A stretch of 64,000 nt of DNA from Ditylenchus dipsaci (GCA_004194705.1 SADC01001066.1:124001-188000); one strand, 5' to 3'. Shown: positions 40,986 to 52,179, numbered from the stretch's first letter. A program made the numbers and translations. Notes: generated by a model not told the origin, from the letters alone.

Positions 40986-41111
40986 AAAAATGGAAAATTT
41001 TAATTTGAATGTTTTTTGTGTTGAGTGGAATTTCAGATTACAGTGATTTCTTACTGAAATAGTGGTTTTAGAAGCAAATTGACTACGCTGAACATCAATC
41101 CGACGTATAAT

Positions 41112-42983
41112 CAGTGATGTTAAAATTTCACTTACAATTACATTCGCATAATCGAAATGATTAATCAAATGAAATCGAAAGAACTCATGATTTCAATTAA
41201 TTAATCAAAATTTATCAATTGAAACAGGTGGTTTCAATTGATTAATCAAATGAAATTGAAAAAAGTCGTGGTTTCAATTGATTAATCAAATGAAATTTAA
41301 AAAAAGTCGTGGTTTCAATTAATTAATCAAATGAAATCGAAAGAACTCATGATTTCAATTAATTAATCAAAATTAATCAATTCAATCGGTGATTACAAGT
41401 GATTAATCAAATGTAATCGATTGAGCTAATGGTTTCATTTACATAATCAAATCATATTAATTGAGTTAATGATTTGAATTACACAATCAAATCTACTTAT
41501 TTGAAGTCTTAGTCGCATTTTAATAACCAAATGTAAATGAAATTGAATTCATTGCATATTATTTGCCAAGAAACATAAAAGCAAGTAAAATTAAGCTGTT
41601 GATTATCATGAATACGGCACTCTCACAATTTTACAGATGCTGCTAGTTGTTCAAATGAATGAAAAGCTTATTTTGACGCTACTGTTATGCTCAAAATCAC
41701 CCCTCACTCAGAATAATTGAATTCTTGCTCCTTCTTAGTTCTTTATTGCTTTTTCAAATATTCAGACAAAAACAGGCTTGAGTTTAGAATCCCCCCCCCC
41801 ACGGGGACTGAAAAACATTGTAATACATCCAAAACATGTCAAAATTTAATTTTTTACAATTCGCCCAAAAAGTGGCCCCTTTTATTCCCTTCTTCTCACA
41901 ATACAGCCCTTATTCCCTTTAAAATTCAAAAGGCGCCAATTCAAAAAAAAAAATTTTGAATTTTCCTAAAAATTTTCATTTTGGGGGACCAAGGCAAATC
42001 AAGAAAAAAGTTTTTTTACTTTCACAGAATCTGATGATCGTTTTCCGTGAAAATCGGGGTCGCGAAACGCGAATATGCAATAGGTTTTTAAAAATTCACC
42101 TCGAAAGTGGGTCAGCCGTGGGGGGAGGGGCAAGTAAGTGTTACCAAAGCGATTTCATGGTGTAATTAGCCCAAAGAATATCCGTAAAAAAAATGCAAAA
42201 TCATATACATCCGGTCCCTACTTATATCTAGTAATTTGCCTTTTTTTGAATAACTCTAGTTTGAGGTCTTCTAATAAGTTTTCGCGTTATTCTGAGTGAG
42301 GGGTGATTTTGAGCATGACAGTAGCGTCAAAATAAGCTTTTCATTCATTTGAACAACTAGCAGCACCTGTAAAATTGTGAGAGTGCCGTATTCATGATAA
42401 TCAACAGCTTAATTTTACTTGCTTTTATGTTTCTTGGCAAATAATATGCAATGAATTCAATTTCATTTACATTTGGTTATTAAAATGCGACTAAGACTTC
42501 AAATAAGTAGATTTGATTGTGTAATTCAAATCATTAACTCAATTAATATGATTTGATTATGTAAATGAAACCATTAGCTCAATCGATTGCATTTGATTAA
42601 TCACTTGTAATCACCGATTGAATTGATTAATTTTGATTAATTAATTGAAATCATGAGTTCTTTCGATTTCATTTGATTAATTAATTGAAACCACGACTTT
42701 TTTTAAATTTCATTTGATTAATCAATTGAAACCACGACTTTTTTCAATTTCATTTGATTAATCAATTGAAAACACTACTTCTTTCAGTTCGATTTGATTA
42801 TGTAATTGATAACCATGCTCGCCTTTTTTCGGTTACATTCTCAGCTACTCGTAGCCACTTGTTTTTCACGTACACAAGCGATGCTGGTTGCTTAAATATC
42901 ACTTTTGGGCCAAAAGCTCGTCAAAAATCAATTGATGAAATCAATTGTATAATGCATTCAATTGATTAATCATAACATCACTG
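41112..42983. mobile_element. hAT-like foldback element with about 600-bp arms
   Basis: Termini CAGTGATGTTAAAATTTC and ATCATAACATCACTG with exact duplication CGTATAAT (41104-41111, 42984-42991). Each arm begins with tandem units of about 38 bases (TTTCAATTGATTAATCAAAT) and continues into a shared 250-base segment; the arms 41400-41715 and 42285-42620 are nearly identical inverted copies. The centre shares sequence with 27.9-28.2 kb. Confidence 0.92.
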
Positions 42984-43029
42984 CGTATAATCCAACAGTT
43001 TTGCACATAAGTGACTAAAAACCTACCGA

Positions 43030-43145
43030 AAATAAAACATTCCTTAGGGCAAATTGCCCTTTTTGGGCCATTTGCCCTACAATGGCAATTTGCCCAATGG
43101 GCAAAAAATTGCCTATTAGGGCAAAAAAAGGCAAGTGCCATTTTT
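43030..43145. repeat. GGGCAAATTGCCC palindromic cluster
   Basis: Short units GGGCAAATTGCCC, GGGCCATTTGCCC and TTGGGCAAAAAATTGCC follow each other; probably a sub-terminal array of another decayed element. Confidence 0.55.
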
Positions 43146-43149
43146 AAAA

Positions 43150-43515
43150 ATAAGCTTGAGTCTATCCTCAAACTAAAAATCTCCTCCGTCGTAAGCTTTA
43201 AAATATGAGATGAACTAAAGGTTGTTCGGAGCATGCCCAAATCTCATGTGAATTTGGCTCCCCACATCTGAAGGTTAACAAAAATTTTAGGAATGACCCA
43301 TAGCCCTAGCGTCAGCTATCAAAAACCATGATACGAACTAAAGCTTTTTCGGAGTATCGCGGTGTTTTTAGAATTTTAAATGACACCTGAGCAACGTTTT
43401 GTGGATTTTTAGAGTTCGGGAGCCAGACTTGTCAGGAACTCGGCATGCTCTATAAGAATACGCAGAAAAAAATTGCCATCGAAGTTCCCCAGGTCACAGT
43501 TAGGGTCCCTCCCTT
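43150..43515. other. Intergenic, nothing recognised
   Basis: No gene-like feature. Confidence 0.5.
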
Positions 43516-43519
43516 GTAA

Positions 43520-44374
43520 TGGCCTGTTCACATACTGAGAGTGAGAGTAAGTTGTCATTGTGAACACCTTTAACTTTCACTCTCACTCCCACTTGCACTC
43601 TCACTCTCGGGTGTTCACAATACTTTTTTCTATTTTGCATTTAATTAATTATTTTAATATTTTATTTTTGAAATTCGTTCATAACTTTGTAAATTACGAC
43701 CAAAAATTGCTTGTTGGATAGTTATAATGTACTGTGAAATTTCTATAGTAGACGCAGGACTATTAATGGAGGTTTCACGGCATTTTTTAAACTATTTTAT
43801 GTTCTCAGTGCTTCATTTATTTCTCCCTATCCGATCCCTAGTTCATAGTCGTCTTAATTATTCTGAGTAGAGTAAAGCTGCCATCCTTTACCAACGCTTG
43901 AATCGGTTTGCATATGTGATAAACTGACTGACGCTATGGGTAGAATTCAAGAGTCAGTGTGTTCACGGTTTTCGAAGCGTCTAGAATAGCGCTCTCAACA
44001 CCAGCTGCGTGAAGGTACAGGGAATTTCGAACGCTCGATACACCTGGTTGTGATGAATTTCGTGAGCTTTCCATTTCCAAAGAATCGTCATGGAGTCCCC
44101 GTCTTCCATCTCTTCGTCCTCAACCTGGTCCAAAAAATAAGACGATTGGTGTCTTAAACTATTTCACCTTTTCCTATTGAAATCCAAATATATGTTGTTT
44201 TTCACGATATCTAGTTGCAATCTATGATATTATGAATATAATTTAATTAGTTTTACGCAAAAAAAAAAAAGCATTGTGAACACCCGAGAGTGAGAGTAAG
44301 TTGCATTGTGAACACCTCCTTACTCTCACTCTCACTCATACTCTCACTCCCACTCTCAGTATGTGAACAGCCCA
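43520..44374. mobile_element. TAA-duplicating (PIF/Harbinger-like) element with GAGAGTGAGAG ends
   Basis: Left TGGCCTGTTCACATACTGAG, right CTCAGTATGTGAACAGCCCA, flanked by TAA (43517-43519, 44375-44377). Inner microsatellites GAGAGTGAGAGTAAG and 'CATTGTGAACACC' phrases occur at both ends. The interior (43880-44150) is less AT-rich and may hold a remnant of a coding exon on the minus strand, but no frame stays open. Confidence 0.82.
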
Positions 44375-44786
44375 TAAGTTTTTTCTAATTGAAGTCCTTC
44401 TCGCTCACACTACTCTTTCGTCTATCAGTGTGCTCTTTCGAGACATCCGTTCCCAAACTTTTGAAAATCTAAATTGTATTCAAAAAGATAAAAGTTACTT
44501 TGAAATTCTTGGCATTTTGTTTGTCTTTAACTGAAAACAAAGCGTTGAATTCGTATAAAGGGCTTTACATAGCTTTGACAATTAGATAATTCAAAAAGCG
44601 CCTATTTGAATAATCAGATACTTCAAAAAGATGATATTACGCCAATTAAGATAGTTCGCCAATCGCGAAAACTACTTCGACAATCACTAACTTTGCCACA
44701 TAGTTTTGTGTGTTCCCCTGGTAAAAATTTGCCTACTATTTTTTACCGTCTGATGCAATACTGCACCATTATCTCTGCTATTTCAG

Positions 44787-46702
44787 ATGCTCAGCGATAT
44801 AGAGTGTAGCAGCAGTGAAGATCATGCAACTTCCTCAGAAGAAGAGCTTAACAGAATGGAAGATATCGTTCAAGCCAATGAAAGCCAAAATTTGGAAAGA
44901 GAACTGACAAGTCAAACTATTCCTAAGAGCAGAGCGAAGAAGCGAAAAGCAGTGGTCATGCCTCAGCTGGAGCTGCGTCTGATGCAATCTCGCCGTGGCA
45001 AGAATCTCGTTATTTGTCAAGGTTTTTTTCCACAATGCTTGCTAGGCTTGCAATCAGTAAAATTGAGATTAATTCAGGGCACTCTTACAACTACTCTCAT
45101 ACAGACGCAGACATGATTATGCACTGGCGCTGCGCAAAGAGGTATTTCAACGGATGCAAGAAAACTTTGGAAAGCAATGCCGATGGACACTTCGTCGGGA
45201 TGAGTCTTGGACACCATGCACACACAGCAGAAGCAGTCGATTTGGAGCTCAGAGAAATCAATTTGGATGTAGCACAGTTTGCCCGGCAGAACGTTGTGAG
45301 TTTTCTCTATTTTTCAAGCTGTTTATTTACTCGCAAATCTCTTAGTTGTGTGCTCGTAACATTTATGCCAAGGTGACTGAGAGTGAAACAGATGAAGAAA
45401 AAGCTGTAGTCAACTCAACTAATGTGGCAAGAGCCGTATGGTATCATCAGAAGGTAAACTGCTATTTTTTATATGTCTGTAATTATTTTTTCTCTTTAGA
45501 AGCTGAAAGATTGTCCGAATGGATATTGTCTGCCATCTAATTTGGTCATTCCCGAAGACTTGAAGCTATACAAGGAAGTTCCGTTTGTTCTTTTCGATTC
45601 GGGGAGAATGTCTCGGAGAATGATTATTTTCTCTACTCCTGCTTTGGTAGAGGTTTAGTTTCGCTCACTATTTCTGAATAAAAAGTGAATATTTATTCTG
45701 CAGTGTCTCCCATTCGCCGAATATTGGGGAATGGATGGTACCTTTAAGCTGGTGCCAGATGGATGGAAACACCTGATGACAATCCACGCCAAGGTCAGTG
45801 AAACTTTCGTCCCTTGTTTGCATGCGCTCTTACCGAAAAAATCGACTAGAACATATACAGCATTCTTTCGCAGAATCAAACGATTTCTTGCAGCTTTTTT
45901 GGTCACAAATGCTTATATGAATTACGAAATAGCCGTGTTCACTGGGTTTGCAGCAGTTTTTCCTCGTAAGTTGCTTTTAGTATTTTGTAAAATTTTTGTG
46001 CATTGTGAACTTTTTTAGTGGGAACAATTCACGGATGTATGTTCCATTTTGCTCAAGCTCACATCAAAAAAGTCGCGAAGCTTAAGCTAAAAAGGTCGAT
46101 GAATCTGGTGGAGTCTTCAGCGTTCTCGTAAAGAAGCTCAAGAGTTTGGCCTACGTACCTGTTCTGGATGTTGTCGAATGCTACTATTTGATTGTAGGGG
46201 TACAAAGCGTTCAGTTTGCAGCTGGATCGTCAGAACGTAGCTTTATCAATTATTTTCTAAGCGTATGTTCGGTCTATTCATTTTTTATTTCATTAAATCT
46301 ATATCTTTCTGCTTCAAGACTTGGATCGGACATGTGGGAGAAGACGGAGTCCGACTCCCACTATTCGCTTATTCTCTGTGGAATTCTACTGAATTAGCTC
46401 GGGAGGGAAAAGCGAGAACTACAAACTCACTTGAAGCTTGGCATCGATCTTTGCAGCTGGCAATTGGGACCACGGATGACAAGAAACATCAGTTCTGGAA
46501 GTGGCTCGAACAGCTGAAGTTAGAGTGCTCAATGCAAGAGGCTAAGCTGATTTCTCTACGCACAGGTGGTGATCCTAAGCTTAACAAGGTCGATGTGAAA
46601 CTTTCAGAGAAAAGGAAGAATATAGTACTTGGTTATGATAGAAGAAAGATGTTAAAATATGTTGAGAATCATGCATTGTTCACTCGACTTGATCATTGTT
46701 AA
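44787..46702 (+). CDS. MULE-type transposase with FLYWCH zinc finger (about 553 aa, 6 exons, two frame breaks)
   Basis: Exons: 44787-45295, 45346-45453, 45500-45652, 45704-45965, 46019-46262, 46319-46702. The N-terminus is acidic, then a basic patch SRAKKRKAVVM. The FLYWCH-type finger runs from about residue 75 (SYNYSHTDADMIMHWRCAKR, C, then GHHAHTAE). The MULE DDE core begins EYWGMDGTFKLVPDGWKHL, continues with YMNYEIAVFTGF and the C/H motif HGCMFHFAQAHIKKV; the C-terminal domain has ARTTNSLEAWHRSLQL and QFWKWLEQLKLECS. One T is missing in the T7 run near 45022 and one A in the A5 run near 46090; with both restored all phases fit. The middle catalytic acid, normally Asp in a T-D-F-E context, reads Asn (MNYE), while the relic at 10.7 kb has MDFE. 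Confidence 0.88.
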
Positions 46703-47442
46703 ACTGTTGTTGCCTGATTTGTAATTTGCGAGGAAGGATAAACTTTGGATTAGGAGATTCGGGTTATTACAGAAAGTAAGGTGATTGCAAATTACTATGG
46801 ATTTGAATATAGTGTATATATAACATGTCAAAGTAAATGTTGTAATTTATTTCGAAGCAGTGTATGTGTGTTGGGTATTCATCCAAAGAGTGCGGCAACG
46901 TCTGCGCACTGTATTGTCGAAATATGTGCTATGGTGAAATGTAAATTAGCTAAATATACTGAATATGAATCATCCGATTGTCAAAAGGTATTATAAACGA
47001 AAAAAGCGATTGGCAAACTATCTTAATTGGCGTAATATCATCTTTTTGAAGTATCTGATTATTCAAATTGGCGCTTTTTGAATTATCTAACCCTACGTTC
47101 ACAATGATCCGCACCCGCACCGCATCCGCATTTTTGGTGTTCACGATGCATCCGCAAAGCGGTCCGCATGCGGACCGCATCCGGATGCGGAAGATGTTGC
47201 GGAAGCGTGTTCACAATAGGCTTAGCGGATTCGGATGTGGTGCGGAAATCGATCTTTCAAAAAGCTTTCAGGAAGCTTTCAAAAATTTTGAATTATTTTG
47301 TGGTATTATTATTATTTCATCATTATGTATCTATTGATGCCTATATTATTAACTCGAGATACTCTTGTTTTACTTTATTCGCCTGACACTTGCTTTCTAA
47401 GACTTTAGAATAGTTATAATTAAAAATTTATGAATGTTTTAC

Positions 47443-48289
47443 GGCTGTACGAACTTTCGCAACAAGACAATTTCTTAAGAGCGAAGTTTTGTACGAGCGA
47501 ACTTTCGTAAGAAACATTTTCGTAAGAAACAGTTTCGTAACAGCGAAAATTCGTAAGAAACTTTTTCGTAACAGCGAATTTTCGTAACGAATTTCTTTCG
47601 TAAGAGAAAAAAATCGAATTCTTTTTCACTCTTATTCAATTTTTCTAATTCAGGATTTCATCTGATTCATTTGTTTTGGCCTTTCTGTCACTATTTGACA
47701 CTTCGAACAGTTAATTATATGACTATTAACTGTATGAGCACAAAAGTTGGTAAGCGTAGGTCATATGACTGAAAGTTTTAATAATTAGTTGACCCCAAGA
47801 TTTTTCATCCATTAGGAGACCAGCAGAAATACCCAAAAGCATGGTGAAAAACTCCGAGCTCGAATTTATATATTATATACTACACATAGCTATTCCCATT
47901 AGTGGCATGTACGGTGCAGTAGGTAAGTTGATGGGGTGAATTTTTTTCACCAGTGGTTCGATTCCACCCTCTGACTGTTTCATTTTTTCTTGACTATTTT
48001 TGGTCAAAACATCACAGAAGCTATAAGAAACATCCAAGGAGGATCAAAAAGCAAAAAAAACAACTTAATATGTCACTAATGTTACTGAAAACCGCGTTAC
48101 GAAAAAGCTTGTTACGAAAATTCGCTGTTACGAAAAACTTTCTTACGAAAATTCGCTCTTACGAAAAAGTTTCTTACGAAAATTCGCTCTTACGAAAATT
48201 CGCTCTTACGAAAAAAATTTCTTACGAAAATTCGCTTTTACGAAAATTCGCTCTTACGAAATTGTCTTCTTACGAAAGTTCGTACAGCC
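47443..48289. mobile_element. Third-level element with TTACGAAAATTCGCTC arrays
   Basis: Termini GGCTGTACGAACTTTCG and CGAAAGTTCGTACAGCC are perfect; duplication TGTTTTAC is exact (47435-47442, 48290-48297). Arrays of TTTCGTAAGAAACTTTTTCG at the left and the complement at the right. Interior 47890-47985 contains a tRNA-like patch with GGTTCGATTCCACC. Confidence 0.92.
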
Positions 48290-48303
48290 TGTTTTACCAT
48301 CTA

Positions 48304-48565
48304 CCGTATAACCTCTAATAGACGGGCATGCCCGTTTAATTTTGAACCCCTAAAAAATCGAAAAAAAAATATTTTGATTTTGAGATTTTTGGGTACTCAA
48401 AAAAATCTAAAAAGCGGAATCAACTAAGATCGAGGTGATCAAGAAAACGCGAAAAACAGATTTGCAAAAAATTTTTTTTGCGCTGAGATATAGGTCCTTG
48501 AGGGTGCCCGTTTATTAGAGGGTGTCCGTTTATTGGAGGGTGTCCGTTTAATAGAGGTTTTACGG
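48304..48565. mobile_element. CCGTATAA-family MITE inside the nested stack
   Basis: Termini CCGTATAACCTCTAATAGAC and TAATAGAGGTTTTACGG, TA-flanked (48302-48303, 48566-48567); body as in the other CCGTATTT members. Confidence 0.88.
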
Positions 48566-48762
48566 TATATACTGAGACACAGTATGTGCGGATGCATTGT
48601 AAACATCGAAAAATGGATGCGGTGTGGATGCGGAAACCGGTGCGGAAACGGAAGCGGCAAATTTTATTGTGAACGCAATTCCGCACCGCATCCGCATGTG
48701 GACGAAAAACGGATCATTGTGAACGTAGGGTAATTGTCAAAGCTATGTAAAGCCGTATAAAG

Positions 48763-49140
48763 TGAGTCCTAAGATCACTTTAAATTGGCGCTCATTCCAT
48801 GCAAAACAACTTATCATTTTGGCGGTAAAAATTTTCTTTCCGAATTCCTTCAAGCCATCTTTCCTTTGTAAAACGAATGGTTTTTAGCTTTTCAATTGGA
48901 CCGTTTGTACCGCATTTCTTGCCCCGTGAGCAAATGACTTGGGTGTGATATCTTTTTTTTTTATTAATTAGAGATCGGGGAGAGGTAAAAATCGATGAAT
49001 GTATTTCATAGATTTTCGCCCTAGATTATATGGCAAAGGTACCTTTAGTGCTTATATTTGGTGCCCACACTTTCTCAACCTTTTTTTGGTGATCGGAGGC
49101 TTATTGCAAAAGTTGAAAATGAAATCTTTGAAAATAGATG
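48763..49140. other. Intergenic, nothing recognised
   Basis: No gene or clean repeat. Confidence 0.45.
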
Positions 49141-49144
49141 GTAA

Positions 49145-49428
49145 AGGCGCACACACAATGAGGAGTCTGTTTCAGCATCCGCAAACAGCCTCCTCATTGT
49201 GAACACTTTAGCATCCTCACTCTTCATCCGGATTTAGCATCCACAAACAGCATCTTCACCCCAGAGTGTACACAATTAGGAACAGAATCCGCAAACAGCA
49301 TCCGCAATCTGTTTAAGCCTCCACACTCTGTCACAATAGGGATTGAAGAGTCTGATTGAGGATGCTGATTCTGCGGACGCTGAGTGAGTAATCAGACTAC
49401 TCAATCAGACTCCTCACTCTAGAAAATA
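49145..49428. repeat. CATCCGCAAACAGCATCC repeat cluster
   Basis: GCATCCGCAAACAGC units alternate with CTCCTCATTGTGAACAC; same vocabulary at 51530-51745. Probably ends of TAA-type elements related to 47091-48730. Confidence 0.6.
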
Positions 49429-49529
49429 CCATAATTTGCCCTTGTTTCTTCTGTTTCGTTCAGATTTTTTCACTTTGTCATGTCTGATAGGCCTGATATG
49501 CCTTTATGGCAGCTTTTTGAGGCCAATAC

Positions 49530-49885
49530 CCCGAATCAACCCAAGCCACCCCAAATTAACAAAAATTAGCCGAAACCACCCGAAACCACCTCAAAATCAC
49601 CCCGAATCACCCCAAATTACCCTAAACCACACCAATTACCCGAAATCATTCAAAACACCCGAAATCATAACAAACCATCCCAGATTACTCCAAACCACCC
49701 GAAGTTACTCCAAACCACCCCAGATTACCCCAAACAACCGCAAATTAATTCAAACCACCTCAAGTTATCCCAAACAGCCCCAAATACCCCAAACCAGCCC
49801 AAACAACCCCAGATTACTCCAAACCACCCAAGTTACCTATATCATCCTAAATTACTTGAAGCCAGCCTAAACTACCCTAAACATC
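49530..49885 (+). repeat. C-rich minisatellite CCCCAAATTACCCCAAACCA
   Basis: About 25 degenerate 12-20 base units. Open frames across it are artefacts. Confidence 0.8.
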
Positions 49886-49985
49886 TTCAACCAGTTAAAA
49901 ACCAACTCAACCACCACCCTCCCAGGATAAGGCAGAAAGAATACATCAACTGGTGCTCCAAACTTCTAAATACACTTGAATAGTA

Positions 49986-50160
49986 CAGTCGAACCTGGAT
50001 AAGCCACCACCTCTGAAGAGGCCGATTCGGTGGCGGTTTATTGAGGGTGCCATGTTGAGAAAAATTTTCGAAAGTGTCCGCGTTATTTCGACAAACCCTG
50101 TACAATATTGTTAAACCACATGTGTCAACAAGAGAACCGCTATGCAATTTCAACTATAAT
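49986..50160 (+). mobile_element. Pogo-like left terminus
   Basis: TA then CAGTCGAACCTGGATAAGCC, with repeats of the same theme (GGTGGCGGTTTATTGAGG); right end not identified. Confidence 0.45.
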
Positions 50161-50239
50161 CTAGACTCTGCTGAACAAGGAGTTTTTTAAGTTTTCACCG
50201 CACACTACTACTACTAGCCACACGATTTTCACTATTTAA

Positions 50240-50245
50240 TTTATT
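50240..50245 (-). promoter_or_regulatory. Poly(A) signal of the RPS11 gene
   Basis: AATAAA on the minus strand, 56 bases after the stop. Confidence 0.8.
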
Positions 50246-50301
50246 CAAGTGTAACAACGAGACATTCGGGAACAAACATGTTTGAATAACGCATCATTGC
50301 C

Positions 50302-51386
50302 TTAGAACTTGTCGAACGCCTTTCTGAAACCAGCGGCCTTGACGACTTTGAGGACATTGAAGCGGACAGTCTTGCTCAGAGGACGGCATTCTTTAATGGT
50401 GACAACATCTCCAGCAGCCATATCTCTGAAAACTCAAACATAAATCTGTGGTAAACATTTGAAGTAGGTTTATACACGCGATACGATTCACGCACAAATA
50501 TTTTTGTGTATTTGAGACCATTAATGCTCACGACTAAAGAAAAATGCAGAGAGCTAGATAATTGTTTGCATTGGATTCCCCGCACACGGTCCCCTTAGAA
50601 TTCCCTGGTCATAAAATTAAAAGCGCTCTCAAAATCATAGACCATTGGGATGAATTAGATCAGTCAAAATACAGTTGGGCTAAATTTGGGGGCCGCAAAT
50701 AGCTTAGCAAATACGGCAGCAACACATTGGCATAATGCGAATAGAAGAGTAAGTCAACTAACCGGAAGCAAGGAGAGCAATGCACAGACATGTTCCTGTG
50801 ACGCTTCTCATATCGACGGTACTTGCGGGCAAAGTGAAGATAGTCACGGCGGATGACGATTGTGCGCTGCATCTTGGTCTTGACCACCACAGCAGACAGA
50901 ATTCGTCCACGAATTGACACATTTCCAGTCCAAGGGCGTTTCTTGTCAATGTAGGTGCCTTTGGTAGCCTAAACTTGGCTGATTAGGAGAATGAAGAAAA
51001 AACCACCACGGCTAGACCTATAGGTGCGTCCACATAATTAAAAAATCCCGCACCCAGGCCCACTTCCCCACCATAAACTCGTGTTTACAATAAAATTTGA
51101 TCTAGTCAAAAGTGACGAGTATGGGTGCGGGTGTGGGATTTGAGTAAAGAGTGTGAGTATGGATGAGAGTGTGGGCGGTTCTGAGCGCTATTATGAGCGT
51201 GCCTGAAGCGTCAAAGTCTTGTCTAAAAAACTAACCTCACGAGGAGTCTTAAAGCCCAGCCCCAATGTTTTCGACGTAGCGATCAGTCTTGCTCTTCAGC
51301 TTCTTACCAATACCATGTGCGCAGAACTTGTTGTTGAGGAACACATTCTGCTGCTTCTGGAAAGCTTTCTCCGTTTGTTCGGCCAT
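50302..51386 (-). CDS. rps-11: 40S ribosomal protein S11 (uS17), 3 exons, one-base frame break
   Basis: Minus-strand exons 51386-51236, 50968-50763 and 50425-50302. The start [20 protein letters not shown] and the segments [40 protein letters not shown] and [20 protein letters not shown] are diagnostic of eukaryotic uS17, which binds 18S rRNA in the small subunit body. In exon 1 the mRNA has GGGG (51260-51263) where three G keep the frame ([10 protein letters not shown]). Repaired length 159 residues, usual for the family. A TTTTCCAG acceptor 19 bases before the ATG suggests trans-splicing. Intron 1 (50969-51235) carries degenerate GGTGCGGGTGTGGG repeats; intron 2 is 337 bases and I could not identify a snoRNA in it. 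Confidence 0.95.
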
Positions 51387-51529
51387 TTTCGCGAATTTCA
51401 CACTGCTGGAAAAGAAATAAATAAGACAACAACTGTAATCTGCATCTCATCATTCAAGAAAAAGTATCGGCGAAGGAAAAAAATAATAAAGAAGTGAAAA
51501 TTTGGCGTATTAAATACCGTAATATTTAT

Positions 51530-51745
51530 GAAAGTCATAATGAGTGAGGAAACAGCATCCGCAAACAGCATCCTCACCCTAGGGTGTTCACAATGAGGAT
51601 TCTGTTCGCGGATGCTGTTTGCGGATGGTGACTGCGGATGCTTCATCCTCATTGTGAACAGAGTGTGGAGGCTAAAACAGACTGCGGGTGCTGTTTGCGG
51701 AGTCTGATTGAGGATGCTGCCTCCTCATTGTGTTTGCGGCTTAAA
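51530..51745. repeat. CATCCGCAAACAGCATCC repeat cluster, second copy
   Basis: Same units as 49145-49428; ends CTCCTCATTGTGTTTGCGGC. Upstream of the RPS11 gene. Confidence 0.6.
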
Positions 51746-52179
51746 AATCGGTAGGTGAATGGAGGCGGTCCAATTTTTTTGAAAGTTGAAAGTAAAATTT
51801 TTTCGGTTTTTGTCATTCTAGATGCAATTTTCTGCGTAAAATCCAAATTTGTAATTATTTTTTGCAATTTCACAAAACTATTGTCATGTGACAGGGAAAT
51901 ATACCTATAAAGTGGTACCTATCCATTATTGATATCAATTTACAAAACAAACCACTACTTTTAACCCAAAATCCTATAGTGAAAACGGTTCTTATGACCA
52001 AAATTGCGATTTTAGATGCTCTTATATTCCTTACGCGAGGGTACTACTTCGGGTAGGTGTATATTCCTTGAATACCGTGAAAAATAAAATTTCAGTCATA
52101 GTGAAAACAATCCGCTTATTTTAACGTTAAATCCTATGGGGAATAGGATTTGAGAGGACCAAAATTGAAATTTTACCTA
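51746..52179. repeat. Degenerate satellite-like sequence
   Basis: Phrases such as GGGTAGGTGTATATTCCTTG and AAAATAAAATTTCAGTCAT recall the 160-bp decayed satellite of 61.7-63.5 kb. No gene. Confidence 0.4.

Larger units (their letters stand above)
47091..48730. mobile_element. TAA-duplicating element nested in the MULE right terminal repeat
   Basis: Termini CCCTACGTTCACAATGATCC and GGATCATTGTGAACGTAGGG are inverted; TAA on both sides (47088-47090, 48731-48733). The uninterrupted left MULE repeat reads ATCTAATTGTC at this place, exactly the predicted empty site. Sub-terminal repeats GCACCGCATCCGCA. TSD and ends suggest PIF/Harbinger. Confidence 0.93.
44561..48754. mobile_element. FLYWCH/MULE transposon with 106-bp terminal inverted repeats, triply nested
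   Basis: Left terminal repeat 44561-44666 starts GGCTTTACATAGCTTTGACA. The right one (47006-47090 plus 48734-48754) matches it with two differences once the insertion at 47091-48730 is removed. Exact 8-bp target duplication GTATAAAG at 44553-44560 and 48755-48762, a normal length for Mutator-like elements. One transposase gene lies between the repeats. Confidence 0.95.

Noticed and set aside
44835..45035. 66-aa minus-strand open frame
   Set aside because: It is the antisense shadow of the transposase N-terminal exon.
47900..47985. tRNA gene with anticodon TTT
   Set aside because: The T arm is good but there is no variable loop and no D arm of normal shape; it lies inside a transposon and is at best a tRNA-like fragment.
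49436..49870. 144-aa Pro-rich open frame
   Set aside because: It mostly covers the C-rich minisatellite at 49530-49885 and shows no start context or splice structure.
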